Below, one piece after another: positions 26,273 through 34,152 of a DNA stretch of 64,000 nucleotides (its first letter is position 1; each line of letters begins with the position of its first letter). Both the position numbers and the translations under genes were made by a program. The notes beneath the pieces are model-generated. The model was not told where the DNA came from. It did no database searches and saw nothing but the letters and a program-made list of their open reading frames with translations. Location: positions 310,001 to 374,000 of the forward strand of contig NZ_CP084752.1 in the NCBI RefSeq assembly GCF_020535545.1, given 5' to 3'. Source of the stretch: Roseateles sp. XES5. GTDB lineage: Bacteria; Pseudomonadota; Alphaproteobacteria; Rhizobiales; Rhizobiaceae.

Positions 26273-26658
26273 CTATCCTACCATCTCCTGAGACGCCGCG
26301 AAGGCGGCGAGGTGCACGCGGCACGGCGCGCAAGGGGTTCCATACCCGATGCAGCTATCACGAACAGGGTTAACAAACGCAAACCGGCCCTGCCGCCCGC
26401 GCATACCTTAAGCCCAGCGTCCGGGTGTCACAGCAATATGGCCAATTCGTGTCTCGGAGGCGGATCGGGCAGCACGGAGAGGACACGACGGCGTGAGCGA
26501 TTCGTCACCGTAAGCCCCCATCCAGCGGTCATGCGCCTGGCCACAGGCGCATGACCTTCATTCGTTCCGCCCTCTCCAATGGCTCTTGAAGGCGGGCCGG
26601 AACCTGCACACATAGTCGGTTAAAAAAACGGGAACGCCTTTCAACTGGGAGACAAATC

Positions 26659-27072
26659 ATGACCAATATCTGCGACCGCGAGACGGCGACGAAGACGGAA
26701 TGGTGGGAACCGGTCTTCAACAAAACCGCCCTTGCCACCGTGATCGTTGGCGCCGCGCTCAGCGCCCCTGTCTCCACCCTGTCGGAAACCCTCGCCACCT
26801 CGGCATTTGAGGCAGCCGTCAAGCGCAAGGAGCCCCATGTCGCATTCGCCCTCGCCATCGAGGCGGAAGTTGCGAAGGGCTATGCCTCCATCATCGCTCG
26901 GGAAGACAATCGCTTCGCCGGCATGCGTCAGAAGACGGCGGATGCCAAGGCTTGGCAGGAGGAGCTTCTTCGGCGCGAAAAGGCGCGGCAAGAAGCCGAG
27001 AGGCTTCAGCGGATGGCCGAGATGAAGGCGACAAAGGAACAGACCTCGCCCACATATTCGTGGCGCTTCTGA
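26659..27072 (+). CDS. Hypothetical protein with hydrophobic N-terminal segment (137 aa)
   Basis: Starts MTNICDRETATKTEWWEPVF after a GGGAG ribosome-binding site. A moderately hydrophobic segment (residues about 23-42, TALATVIVGAALSAPVSTLS) could be a membrane anchor. The remainder is a long charged helix (about 85-125, RREKARQEAERLQRMAEMKA), a probable coiled coil. It is not recognised. It stands alone between the L,D-transpeptidase promoter and a large repeat block, which suggests an accessory insertion into the otherwise conserved ldt-ldtR region. Confidence 0.65.
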   Translation: MTNICDRETATKTEWWEPVFNKTALATVIVGAALSAPVSTLSETLATSAFEAAVKRKEPHVAFALAIEAEVAKGYASIIAREDNRFAGMRQKTADAKAWQEELLRREKARQEAERLQRMAEMKATKEQTSPTYSWRF

Positions 27073-27077
27073 TATTA

Positions 27078-27179
27078 AAGCATGTCAGGTTCAGATTGAA
27101 CCAGACATGCTCTAAATTCTTTTGTTTTCGTTTGTCTTTTCGGGAAAACCGGTTCCCACTTTTCCCTGACAAACTCTAA
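27078..27179. repeat. Interspersed rhizobial repeat, copy B
   Basis: Nearly identical to 5766-5867, including the GGTTCAGATTGAACC dyad and the TTTTCGTTTGTCTTTTCGGG segment. It begins 5 bp after the stop of the gene at 26659-27072. Confidence 0.8.
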
Positions 27180-27218
27180 GTTCGGCCGCCTCCGCCGCTC
27201 ACCCCATCGGACACCGCC

Positions 27219-28081
27219 CTCTCCTCCGTCACCCCGGCCTTGAGCCGGGGTCCAGCCCGCTCGCGTCTGCGAGCGCAGGAGACGCATTTCAGCGGATGGC
27301 AGGCGCCCTCTCGCCGCGCGGACGCGCGGCGGCTGGATGCCGGATCACGTCCGGCATGACGGAGGAGAGGGCGATGCGAGAGAGGAAACGGCGGCGCTTG
27401 CTGCACGTTTTCGGGTGCAGAAGAAGACGCGAACATGCAGCCGTGCCGCCGGCATACCGTTCGGCAATTCCGAAAACCTCTCCTCCGTCATCCCGGCCTT
27501 GAGCCGGGATCCATCGCGCTCGCGTCCGCGAGCGCAGGAGACGCGTTTCAGTAAATGGCAGGCACCTCTCGCCGCGCGGACGCGCGGCGGCTGGATGCCG
27601 GATCAAGTCCGGCATGACGGAGGAGAGGCAGAGGCGAGAGAGGAATCGGCCGAACTTGCTGCAAGTTTTTTGGGTGCAAACGAAGACGCGAACATGCAGC
27701 CGTGCCGCCGGCATACCGTTCGGCAATTCCGAAAACCTCTCCTCCGTCACCCCGGACTTGATCCGGGGTCCATCGCGCTCGCGTCCGCGAGCGCAGGAGA
27801 CGCGTTTCAGTGAATGGCAGGCACCTCTCGCCGCGCGGACGCGCGGCGGCTGGATGCCGGATCACGTCCGGTATGACGGAGGAGAGGGAGATGCGAGAGA
27901 GGAAACGGCGGCGCTTGCTGCACGTTTTTGGGCGCAGAAGAAGACGCGAACATGCAGCCGTGCCGCCGGCATACCGTTCGACAATTCCGAAAACCTCTCC
28001 TCCGTCATCCCGGCCTTGAGCCGGGATCCAGCCCGCTCGCGTCCGCGAGCGCGGGAGACGCGTTTCAGCGGATGGCAGGCG
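27219..28081. repeat. Tandem array of 259-bp units (3.3 copies)
   Basis: CTCTCCTCCGTCA recurs at 27219, 27478, 27737 and 27995, giving periods of 259, 259 and 258 bp. Each unit holds two palindromes of the CCGGCCTTGAGCCGG and GCCGGATCAAGTCCGGC kind, inverted copies of GACGGAGGAGAG, a CGCTCGCGTCCGCGAGCG dyad, and the spacer ACGCGAACATGCAGCCGTGC. These are rhizobial palindromic elements, here amplified in tandem. Open frames on both strands inside are by-products. 28082-28263 holds one more partial dyad and no gene. Confidence 0.88.
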
Positions 28082-28263
28082 TGCGCTCGCGTCGGCGAGC
28101 GCAGGAGACTCACTCCGGCAGACAGCGGGCATTTTCGGATCGCATGGCCGCGCGGTGTCCCGCTTGGCACACCGAAGACAGCCGAAAAGAAAACACGGCA
28201 AAAGCCGGACGCGCAGGGGACGCGGCCGGCTTTTATGGAGGAGGTCGGAAATCGGGCCTGAAA

Positions 28264-28776
28264 TTACAGGCGGTAGAGGATCGAGTCGTTCCAGAAGCGG
28301 TCGAGGCGCTGGAGCAGCTTGTTCATCTGGTTGAACTCGCCTTCGCCGATGCCGCCCACCTTCTGGATGGAGCCGATGTGGCGCTCATAGAGCTTGGCGA
28401 CGGTCTCGGCGATTTCCTGGCCGCTTTCCGTCAGCGAGATGCGGACCGAGCGACGGTCGATGCGCGAGCGCTGGTGGTTGATGAAGCCGAGGTCGACCAG
28501 CTTCTTGACGTTGTAGGAAACGTTGGAGCCGAGATAGTAACCGCGCGAGCGCAGTTCGCCGGCGGTCAGTTCCGAGTTGCCGATGTTGAAGAGCAGCAGC
28601 GCCTGGACGGCGTTGACGTCGGAGCGGCCGGCGCGGTCGAATTCGTCCTTGATGACGTCGAGCAGACGACGGTGCAGACGTTCGACGAGGTGGAGGGATT
28701 CGAGATAGAGGTTGCGGATCGCGTCTTCCTGCGGGTCGACGGCGGGGGCCTGCTGCGGCTTGATCTTGGTGTTCAT
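28264..28776 (-). CDS. ldtR: MarR-family regulator LdtR
   Basis: A winged-helix regulator conserved in Rhizobiales and Liberibacter, where it controls an L,D-transpeptidase gene and osmotic stress tolerance. An N-terminal helical part (RNLYLESLHLVERLHRRLLD) is followed by the wHTH: LTAGELRSRGYYLGSNVSYN, VKKLVDLGFINHQRSRIDRR and SVRISLTESG (wing). The C-terminal dimer helices follow. Length 170. The target gene at 24950-26272 lies on the same strand downstream, separated by the tandem repeat array. The start has an ATG with little leader sequence conservation to judge. Confidence 0.9.
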   Translation of the reverse strand: MNTKIKPQQAPAVDPQEDAIRNLYLESLHLVERLHRRLLDVIKDEFDRAGRSDVNAVQALLLFNIGNSELTAGELRSRGYYLGSNVSYNVKKLVDLGFINHQRSRIDRRSVRISLTESGQEIAETVAKLYERHIGSIQKVGGIGEGEFNQMNKLLQRLDRFWNDSILYRL

Positions 28777-28906
28777 TGTTACTGCCTCACTGTTTTGTTT
28801 GGCGGTGTGGTTTGTTTTCCCGCCTTGAGTGAGAACCTAACGAATGCATCTAAAATTCTACTTAAACCGCAGCCTTAACAGCGCCTTACCGAAACGCGAT
28901 GCTGTC

Positions 28907-29344
28907 TCAGGGTGAATCAGTTCTTACCGTACGGGCCTGGCGGCGGCGCTCCAGGAACAGCGCGGCGCGGAAAAGAACGAAGACGACAGCCACGGTAAGG
29001 TGCATGATGACCAGCAGCCGGTCGATGCCGAAGATCGAGGGATAGACCTCGTGCATGGCGATTTCGGTGGCCGCGGCGATGAGCCAGATCACCGGTCCCC
29101 AGGAGACGAGAAGCCAGAGCCCGACGGCGGCGACGGGGAAGAGAACGGCGAGCGCCGTGGAGGCCGCCTTCCAGGCCGGCGGCAGAAGATCGAACCGCCC
29201 CTGCCCGCCCAGCGAAAAGCCCGTCAGCATCGCCCAGTATTGCAGCGCAAACCACAGCGAGGCCACCGCCACCAGCCGCAGGAACAGCATGAACAGCGTT
29301 TCGATGAGGCTCGGTCTAGGGCCCTTGGCAGAATCAGCAACCAT
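28907..29344 (-). CDS. DUF6163-type inner-membrane protein (145 aa)
   Basis: Four hydrophobic helices (LFLRLVAVASLWFALQYWAM; ALAVLFPVAAVGLWLLVSWG; VIWLIAAATEIAMHEVY; LVIMHLTVAVVFVLFRAALF) with a short charged C-terminus (RRRQARTVRTDSP). It resembles a family found between ldtR and hemB in rhizobia. The function is unknown. It is divergent from hemB. Longer antisense frames across hemB that end in this gene are not real. Confidence 0.8.
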   Translation of the reverse strand: MVADSAKGPRPSLIETLFMLFLRLVAVASLWFALQYWAMLTGFSLGGQGRFDLLPPAWKAASTALAVLFPVAAVGLWLLVSWGPVIWLIAAATEIAMHEVYPSIFGIDRLLVIMHLTVAVVFVLFRAALFLERRRQARTVRTDSP

Positions 29345-29497
29345 GGCGCGGACAGTAAGGGCAAGGCCGGCGGGCATAAAGCCCACAAAGCGCATCATGC
29401 ACGGCCATATGCCGCAGGCCCCCTCCCCGCGGCCGATTTGATTGGCGGGGCCGCCGTGGTAAGAGGCGGCAAAGGCATCCAATCGAGGAAGGGCATC

Positions 29498-30502
29498 ATG
29501 AACATCGTCGACGAGATCACCGGCCACCGCCGCATGCGGCGCAACCGGAAGGCCGACTGGACGCGCCGGCTGGTGCAGGAAAACCGCCTGACCGTCGACG
29601 ATCTCATCTGGCCGGTCTTCGTCGTGCCGGGCAGCAATGTCGTCGATCCCGTCTCCGCCATGCCGGGCGTCAACCGCATGAGCATCGACCGGCTGGTCGA
29701 GGCGGCGAAGGAAGCGGCCGATCTCGGCATTCCCGCCCTCGCCACCTTCCCCAATATCGAGATGCACCTGCGCGACGAGACGGGCTCCAACAGCCTGGCC
29801 GCCAACAACCTCATCAACGAGGCGACGCGCGCCATCAAGAAGGCCGTGCCCACGATCGGCGTCATCACCGACGTGGCGCTCGACCCCTTCACCAGCCATG
29901 GCCATGACGGCGTGCTGCGCGGCGACGTCATCGTCAATGACGAGACGGTGGACCTGGTGGCCAAAGCCGCCGTCATCCAGGCCGATGCCGGCTCCGACAT
30001 CATCGCGCCCTCGGAAATGATGGACGGGCGCATCGGCGCCATCCGCCAGGCGCTGGATGCGGCCGGGCACCACGATGTCGGCATCATGTCCTATGCCACC
30101 AAGTTCGCCTCCGCCTTCTACGGCCCCTATCGCGACGCCATCGGCACCGGCGGGCTGCTCAAGGGCGACAAGAAGACCTATTACATCGATCCCGCCAACG
30201 GCACCGAGGCAATGCGCGACGCGGCGCTGGACGTCGAGGAAGGCGCCGACATGCTGATGGTCAAGCCGGGCCTGCCCTATCTCGACATCTGTTGGCGCAT
30301 GAAGGAGGCCTTCGGCCTGCCGGTCTTCGCCTATCAGGTCTCCGGCGAATACAGCCAGATCAAGGCCGCCGCGATGAACGGCTGGATCGACGGCGAGCGC
30401 GTGATGCTGGAAACCCTGCTCGCCTTCAAGCGCGCCGGCTGCGACGGCATCCTCAGCTATTTCGCCATGGACGTGGCGCGGCATCTGGCGAAGAAGGGGT
30501 AA
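29498..30502 (+). CDS. hemB: Delta-aminolevulinic acid dehydratase (porphobilinogen synthase)
   Basis: Condenses two 5-aminolevulinates to porphobilinogen in heme and cobalamin synthesis. The two active-site lysines are in SYATKFASAFYGPYRDA and MLMVKPGLPYLD. At the metal site the sequence is DVALDPFTSHGHDG, with Asp where zinc enzymes have Cys, so this is the Mg2+-dependent, Cys-free type known in rhizobia. The length of 334 is normal. Start MNIVDEIT follows GAGGAAGG. Confidence 0.97.
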   Translation: MNIVDEITGHRRMRRNRKADWTRRLVQENRLTVDDLIWPVFVVPGSNVVDPVSAMPGVNRMSIDRLVEAAKEAADLGIPALATFPNIEMHLRDETGSNSLAANNLINEATRAIKKAVPTIGVITDVALDPFTSHGHDGVLRGDVIVNDETVDLVAKAAVIQADAGSDIIAPSEMMDGRIGAIRQALDAAGHHDVGIMSYATKFASAFYGPYRDAIGTGGLLKGDKKTYYIDPANGTEAMRDAALDVEEGADMLMVKPGLPYLDICWRMKEAFGLPVFAYQVSGEYSQIKAAAMNGWIDGERVMLETLLAFKRAGCDGILSYFAMDVARHLAKKG

Positions 30503-30599
30503 GCCGGACGGCTTGCCTTCCCGCCTTCCGCTTCATTTCTGCCCACCGCATTGAGGTTTGGTGCGCAGACGCGCCGCCGGATGAGACGTGTGCTCTCAC

Positions 30600-30854
30600 C
30601 GCGCGGGACGGCCGAGTCTTTCGCGCTCGCGGACGCGAGCGCGCTGGACCCCGGATCAAGTCCGGGGTGACGGAGGAGAGGAAAGCGGCCTTTCGGGCGC
30701 CTTGGGGAGGCGTGGCCCTCCTATGGCCTTCGATTCAATGCCTCGCGCACGCCTTTCAATCTCGGCATACCGCTTCATTCCGCGCACAAACCTCTCCTCC
30801 GTCATTCCGGCCCTGAGCCGGAATCCAGCCGCCGCGCGTCCGCGCGGCGAGAGG
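30600..30854. repeat. Palindromic repeat pair related to the 27.2-28.1 kb array
   Basis: The left half carries CGCGCTCGCGGACGCGAGCG and CCCCGGATCAAGTCCGGGG then GACGGAGGAGAGG. The right half (30789-30854) carries CCTCTCCTCCGTCATTCCGG and a CCGGCCCTGAGCCGG palindrome. Together they form a large imperfect inverted repeat. It fills most of the gene-free gap 30503-31063; the rest of that gap shows nothing else. Confidence 0.75.
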
Positions 30855-31063
30855 ACTCGTCGTTGCGCGCTTCGCTGACACGGTGCGGCCAAGGGGCCGG
30901 ATCCCATTCGGCATCCGGAGAAAAGGGTGCGGCGAAAAACGCGACAGGCAGGTGCCCGGCGCCGCGCGTCCCTGCCCCCATCGCCCATCCCCCGTTGTTT
31001 TCCCTTCGACAATCCCCATATGAGAGCGAGGTTCCACCAGGGAGCCATCAAGGAGACAGGCAG

Positions 31064-31528
31064 ATGAGCGCTGATTTCAACGACACGCGGGTTCCGACGA
31101 CGGACTGGCAGGCCTATCGCGGCGTGCTGTCGCGCCGGATTTTCGCGTTCCTGATCGACTATGCGATCGTCGCGCTGCTCTGGATCCCCGCCGCCGTCGT
31201 TGTGTTCTTCCTCGGCATCCTGACGCTCGGCCTCGGCTTCTTCCTCTATCCCGCGCTCTTCGCCATCGTCGCCATGCTCTATTTCGGCCTGACGATGGGC
31301 GGTCCCAGCCAGGCGAGCGCCGGCATGAACGTCATGGGCCTGCAGCTCGCCCGCGTCGACGGACGCCCGATCGATTTCCTGACGGCCGTCGTGCATCTCG
31401 TGCTGTTCTGGATCGGCAATGCGCTACTGACCCCGTTCATCGTGCTGGTCGGCCTCTTCACCGATCGCGGCCGCCTGCTGCACGACCTGCTGCTCGGCAC
31501 GGTGATGGTGCGCCGCGACCGCTACTGA
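31064..31528 (+). CDS. RDD-family membrane protein (154 aa)
   Basis: The RDD signature is present: an Arg-rich start and Asp in helix 1 (LSRRIFAFLIDYAIVALLWI), a long hydrophobic pair (VVFFLGILTLGLGFFLYPAL), then GGPSQASAGMNVMGLQLARV and a last helix ending FTDRGRLLHDLLLGTVMVRR. RDD proteins are small inner-membrane proteins of unclear role, with Na+/H+ exchange proposed for some. The start is fixed by AAGGAGACAGG. It sits between hemB and the arginyltransferase gene in conserved rhizobial order. Confidence 0.88.
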   Translation: MSADFNDTRVPTTDWQAYRGVLSRRIFAFLIDYAIVALLWIPAAVVVFFLGILTLGLGFFLYPALFAIVAMLYFGLTMGGPSQASAGMNVMGLQLARVDGRPIDFLTAVVHLVLFWIGNALLTPFIVLVGLFTDRGRLLHDLLLGTVMVRRDRY

Positions 31529-31667
31529 CCACGATCGGAACGCGCGGCGCGGCGAAACCTTCAGGGGTCAAAACGTGCGGGCGAAATCCTCCAGTTGACC
31601 TTTTGCGGAACTCGGCCAATCTATTGGCATAGAAATGTCACATAGCGACGGAGTCGCTCCACGGCAG

Positions 31668-32438
31668 ATGAATACGCAGGCAACCTCCTCTCCCCAGTTC
31701 TATCTCACCGCGCCGGCGGCTTGCCCCTACCTGCCGCAGGAGATGGAGAGGAAAGTGTTTACCCATCTGGTGGGTGAGCGCGCACCGGAGCTGAACGATC
31801 TCCTGACCCAGGGCGGCTTCCGCCGCTCGCAGAACATCGCCTATCGCCCGGCCTGCGAAACCTGCCGCGCCTGCATTTCCGTCCGCATCCTCGTCAACGA
31901 ATTCGAGCCGCGCCGCACCATGCGCCGCGTGCTGGTCCAGAACGCCGACATCGTCTCGCGCGACTATCCGGCCGAGCCCTCCAGCGAGCAATATTCGCTC
32001 TTCCGCCACTATCTCGACGCCCGCCACCAGAAGGGCGGCATGTCCGACATGTCGGTGCTCGACTATGCGATGATGGTGGAGGACACCCATGTCCATACCA
32101 AGATCATCGAATACCGCCTGCGCGAGGAAGGCGCGGGCCTGAAGGAACGCCCGCAGGGCGAACTGCTCGCCGTGGCGCTGACCGACAAGATGGGCGACGG
32201 CCTGTCGATGGTCTATTCCTTCTACAATCCCGAGCTCGACCACCGCTCGCTCGGCACCTTCATGATCCTCGACCATATCCGCCGCGCCAAGGCGCTCGGC
32301 CTGCCGCACGTCTATCTCGGCTACTGGGTCAAGGGGTCGCGCAAGATGGATTACAAAACGAAGTTCCTGCCGCAGGAGCACCTGATGGCGCGCGGCTGGG
32401 AGCGGTATGAGGGAGACCAGACCGCAGTCCAGCCCTAG
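31668..32438 (+). CDS. Aspartate/glutamate leucyl- or arginyltransferase (Bpt/Ate family)
   Basis: Transfers an amino acid from aminoacyl-tRNA to the N-terminus of proteins with Asp or Glu, marking them for ClpS/ClpAP. Family blocks: [16 protein letters not shown] with the Cys, [38 protein letters not shown] and [20 protein letters not shown]. The bacterial Bpt type is expected to add leucine, while the name ate is often applied to it. 256 residues from MNTQATSS, which aligns with the usual rhizobial start. An ATG 11 codons earlier is possible. Confidence 0.88.
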   Translation: MNTQATSSPQFYLTAPAACPYLPQEMERKVFTHLVGERAPELNDLLTQGGFRRSQNIAYRPACETCRACISVRILVNEFEPRRTMRRVLVQNADIVSRDYPAEPSSEQYSLFRHYLDARHQKGGMSDMSVLDYAMMVEDTHVHTKIIEYRLREEGAGLKERPQGELLAVALTDKMGDGLSMVYSFYNPELDHRSLGTFMILDHIRRAKALGLPHVYLGYWVKGSRKMDYKTKFLPQEHLMARGWERYEGDQTAVQP

Positions 32439-32508
32439 GGCAATCCGGTGGCGACAGGTTCACCGGCCCCGCTCCAGCCCCGTTGTTGCTCCAGCCTCCT
32501 GCTCCTTG

Positions 32509-32546
32509 TCCGACGCCGAAGCGATGCCGCCTCGGCCGCAATTGCC
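32509..32546. repeat. REP-like palindrome, diverged copy
   Basis: TCCGACGCCGAAGCGATGCC then GCCTCGGCCGCAATTGCC, related to the two copies at 13991-14084. It lies just upstream of the DMT transporter gene and would be translated if an upstream ATG at 32448 were used, which argues against that start. Confidence 0.6.
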
Positions 32547-32564
32547 CTAGAATCGGTTCCCTCC

Positions 32565-33482
32565 GTGCCCCAGACTGATACCTCCGCCCTTCACCGCAAG
32601 GGCCTCCTCATCACCGCCATCGGCGGGCTTTCCCTGTCCTTCGACATTCCGCTGATCCGCCTGGCACAAGGCGAGGTCTGGTCGGTGCTGGCGACGCGCA
32701 GCCTCGCCACCTTCGTCACGGCGATCGTCGCCTGGTCGGTGCTGCGCTTCGTGCTCGGCAAGCGGATCGCGCTCGTCCCCGGGCCGCTCGGCGTCCTGAT
32801 CGGCCTTCTCTACGGCATCAATTCGCTGACCTTCGTGCTGGCGGTGTTCAACACCTCGACGGCGAATGTCGTGTTCATCATCGCCTTCACCTCGATGTTC
32901 GCCGCGCTCATGTCCTGGATCTTCCTCGGCGAGCGCCCGTCGAACGCCACGCTTGTCACCATGGCGGCCATGGTCGGCGGCGTCGCGCTGATCGTGCATG
33001 ACGGGCTGGAAAGCGGCAATGTCTTCGGCGACGCCATGGCCGCCTGCACCGCCCTCCTGCTGGCCCTGGCCATCACGCTCAGCCGCCACAGCCGGATGGA
33101 CATGGGCTTCGTGCCGCTCGTCGCGGCCATCTTCCCCGGCATCGCCGCGCTGATCCTGCTGCCGCAAACGGGCTTCCAGATCGCCGATCCCGGCTTCATC
33201 CTCTTCAACGGGCTCGTCATGCTCCCGCTTGCCTTCTTCTGCCTGGCGACCGGCCCGCGCTATCTTTCCGCCCCCGAAGTCGGCATGTTCTACCTCCTGG
33301 AAACGGTGCTGGCGCCGATCTGGGTCTGGATCGTCTTTTCCGAAACGCCGACCACGCAAACCCTCGTCGGCGGCTCGATCCTCATCCTCGCGCTGCTCGC
33401 CCACTCGCTCTGGCAGATGCGCTCGAAGGCCCGCGCGGCAAAACAGGGCGACGCGGCGGCGGAGTTTCCCTTCACCGGTTGA
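32565..33482 (+). CDS. DMT/EamA-family transporter (305 aa)
   Basis: A ten-helix drug/metabolite transporter made of two EamA repeats. The first repeat begins GLLITAIGGLSLSFDIPLIR and ends FLGERPSNATLVTMAAMVGG; the second begins GDAMAACTALLLALAITLSR and ends with IVFSETPTTQTLVGGSILIL, where the Glu-Arg/Glu-Thr P motifs close each half. The substrate is unknown. The start is taken as GTG at 32565 (VPQTDTSALHR); a longer frame from 32448 would translate the REP repeat and is rejected. Confidence 0.85.
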   Translation: MPQTDTSALHRKGLLITAIGGLSLSFDIPLIRLAQGEVWSVLATRSLATFVTAIVAWSVLRFVLGKRIALVPGPLGVLIGLLYGINSLTFVLAVFNTSTANVVFIIAFTSMFAALMSWIFLGERPSNATLVTMAAMVGGVALIVHDGLESGNVFGDAMAACTALLLALAITLSRHSRMDMGFVPLVAAIFPGIAALILLPQTGFQIADPGFILFNGLVMLPLAFFCLATGPRYLSAPEVGMFYLLETVLAPIWVWIVFSETPTTQTLVGGSILILALLAHSLWQMRSKARAAKQGDAAAEFPFTG

Positions 33483-33510
33483 CCGGCGTCTTGCGGCGGC
33501 CCGCATCGAA

Positions 33511-33532
33511 TGTTATAACTTGGTTATAACCA
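33511..33532. promoter_or_regulatory. Palindromic operator of the toxin-antitoxin pair
   Basis: TGGTTATAACCA at 33521-33532 is a perfect 12-bp palindrome preceded by a related TGTTATAACT. It lies 12-34 bp before the antitoxin ATG and is AT-rich in a GC-rich background, as expected for an autoregulatory operator overlapping the promoter. Confidence 0.65.
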
Positions 33533-33544
33533 AGGGTCAGTGCC

Positions 33545-33766
33545 ATGAACATCACCATCCGCAAGATCGGCAATTCCGAAGGCATCATCATTCCGAAGGA
33601 CGTGCTTGACCGCATGGGCGTCAAGGCGGGCGACGAAATTACGGTGACGCAGGAAGGCAGCAAGCTGATCCTTGCCGCCGCGGACGGCGATTTCGACCGG
33701 CAGCTCGGCCATGCCGAAAAGTTCATGGATCGCTACAAGGTCGCGCTCAAGAAGCTCGCGGAATGA
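33545..33766 (+). CDS. AbrB/MazE-type antitoxin (73 aa)
   Basis: A swapped-hairpin AbrB DNA-binding domain: NITIRKIGNSEGIIIPKDVL, then RMGVKAGDEITVTQEGSKLI, with a short C-terminal tail (FMDRYKVALKKLAE) that should clamp the toxin. It overlaps the toxin gene (ATGA) and has a palindromic operator upstream, the normal layout for an antitoxin that represses its own operon. Confidence 0.9.
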   Translation: MNITIRKIGNSEGIIIPKDVLDRMGVKAGDEITVTQEGSKLILAAADGDFDRQLGHAEKFMDRYKVALKKLAE

Positions 33767-34152
33767 ACATCCTCTTTCTCGACCGGCCGCTGGTCGAACG
33801 GCTTCATACGATTCAGATTCAGCGCTTTGGCGGAGCCTCCGGCCTGCGCGACGAGAACGCGTTCGAGTCGGCGCTGGCCCGTCCCGTCAACAAGGCCTTC
33901 TACGGCTGCGAGGACCTGTTCGAACTCGCAGCCGCCTATCTCTACGGGCTTGCAAAAAACCACGCTTTTGTCGACGGCAACAAGCGGATCGCAATCGTCG
34001 CGGCGGCCGTGTTCCTGATGGACAACGGCTTCGAGATCGATACCGACGACGCCACGCTCTATACCTTCGTCCTCGCCGTTGCGGCCGGCGAGATCGACGA
34101 AGAGGGCGCGACGCGCTTCCTGCGCGACGTCAGCGTCCCCTTCTCCGGTTGA
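33763..34152 (+). CDS. Doc/Fic-family toxin (129 aa)
   Basis: Resembles death-on-curing toxins, which phosphorylate EF-Tu and stop translation. The Fic core motif is HAFVDGNKRIA (HxFxDGNKR), preceded by FGGASGLRDENAFESALARP and LAAAYLYGLAKNH, and the length of 129 is normal. The start overlaps the antitoxin stop (ATGA). All catalytic residues (His, Asp, Asn, Lys, Arg) are present, so it is likely active. It ends directly before the convergent parC. Confidence 0.92.
   Translation: MNILFLDRPLVERLHTIQIQRFGGASGLRDENAFESALARPVNKAFYGCEDLFELAAAYLYGLAKNHAFVDGNKRIAIVAAAVFLMDNGFEIDTDDATLYTFVLAVAAGEIDEEGATRFLRDVSVPFSG

Noticed and set aside
27219..28081. Possible CRISPR array
   Set aside because: The period is 259 bp with internal palindromes and no short repeat/spacer alternation; these are intergenic palindromic elements in tandem.
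27289..28261. Open frames with repeated peptide blocks on both strands of the tandem array
   Set aside because: They translate the palindromic repeats in several frames; no ribosome-binding site or domain is present.
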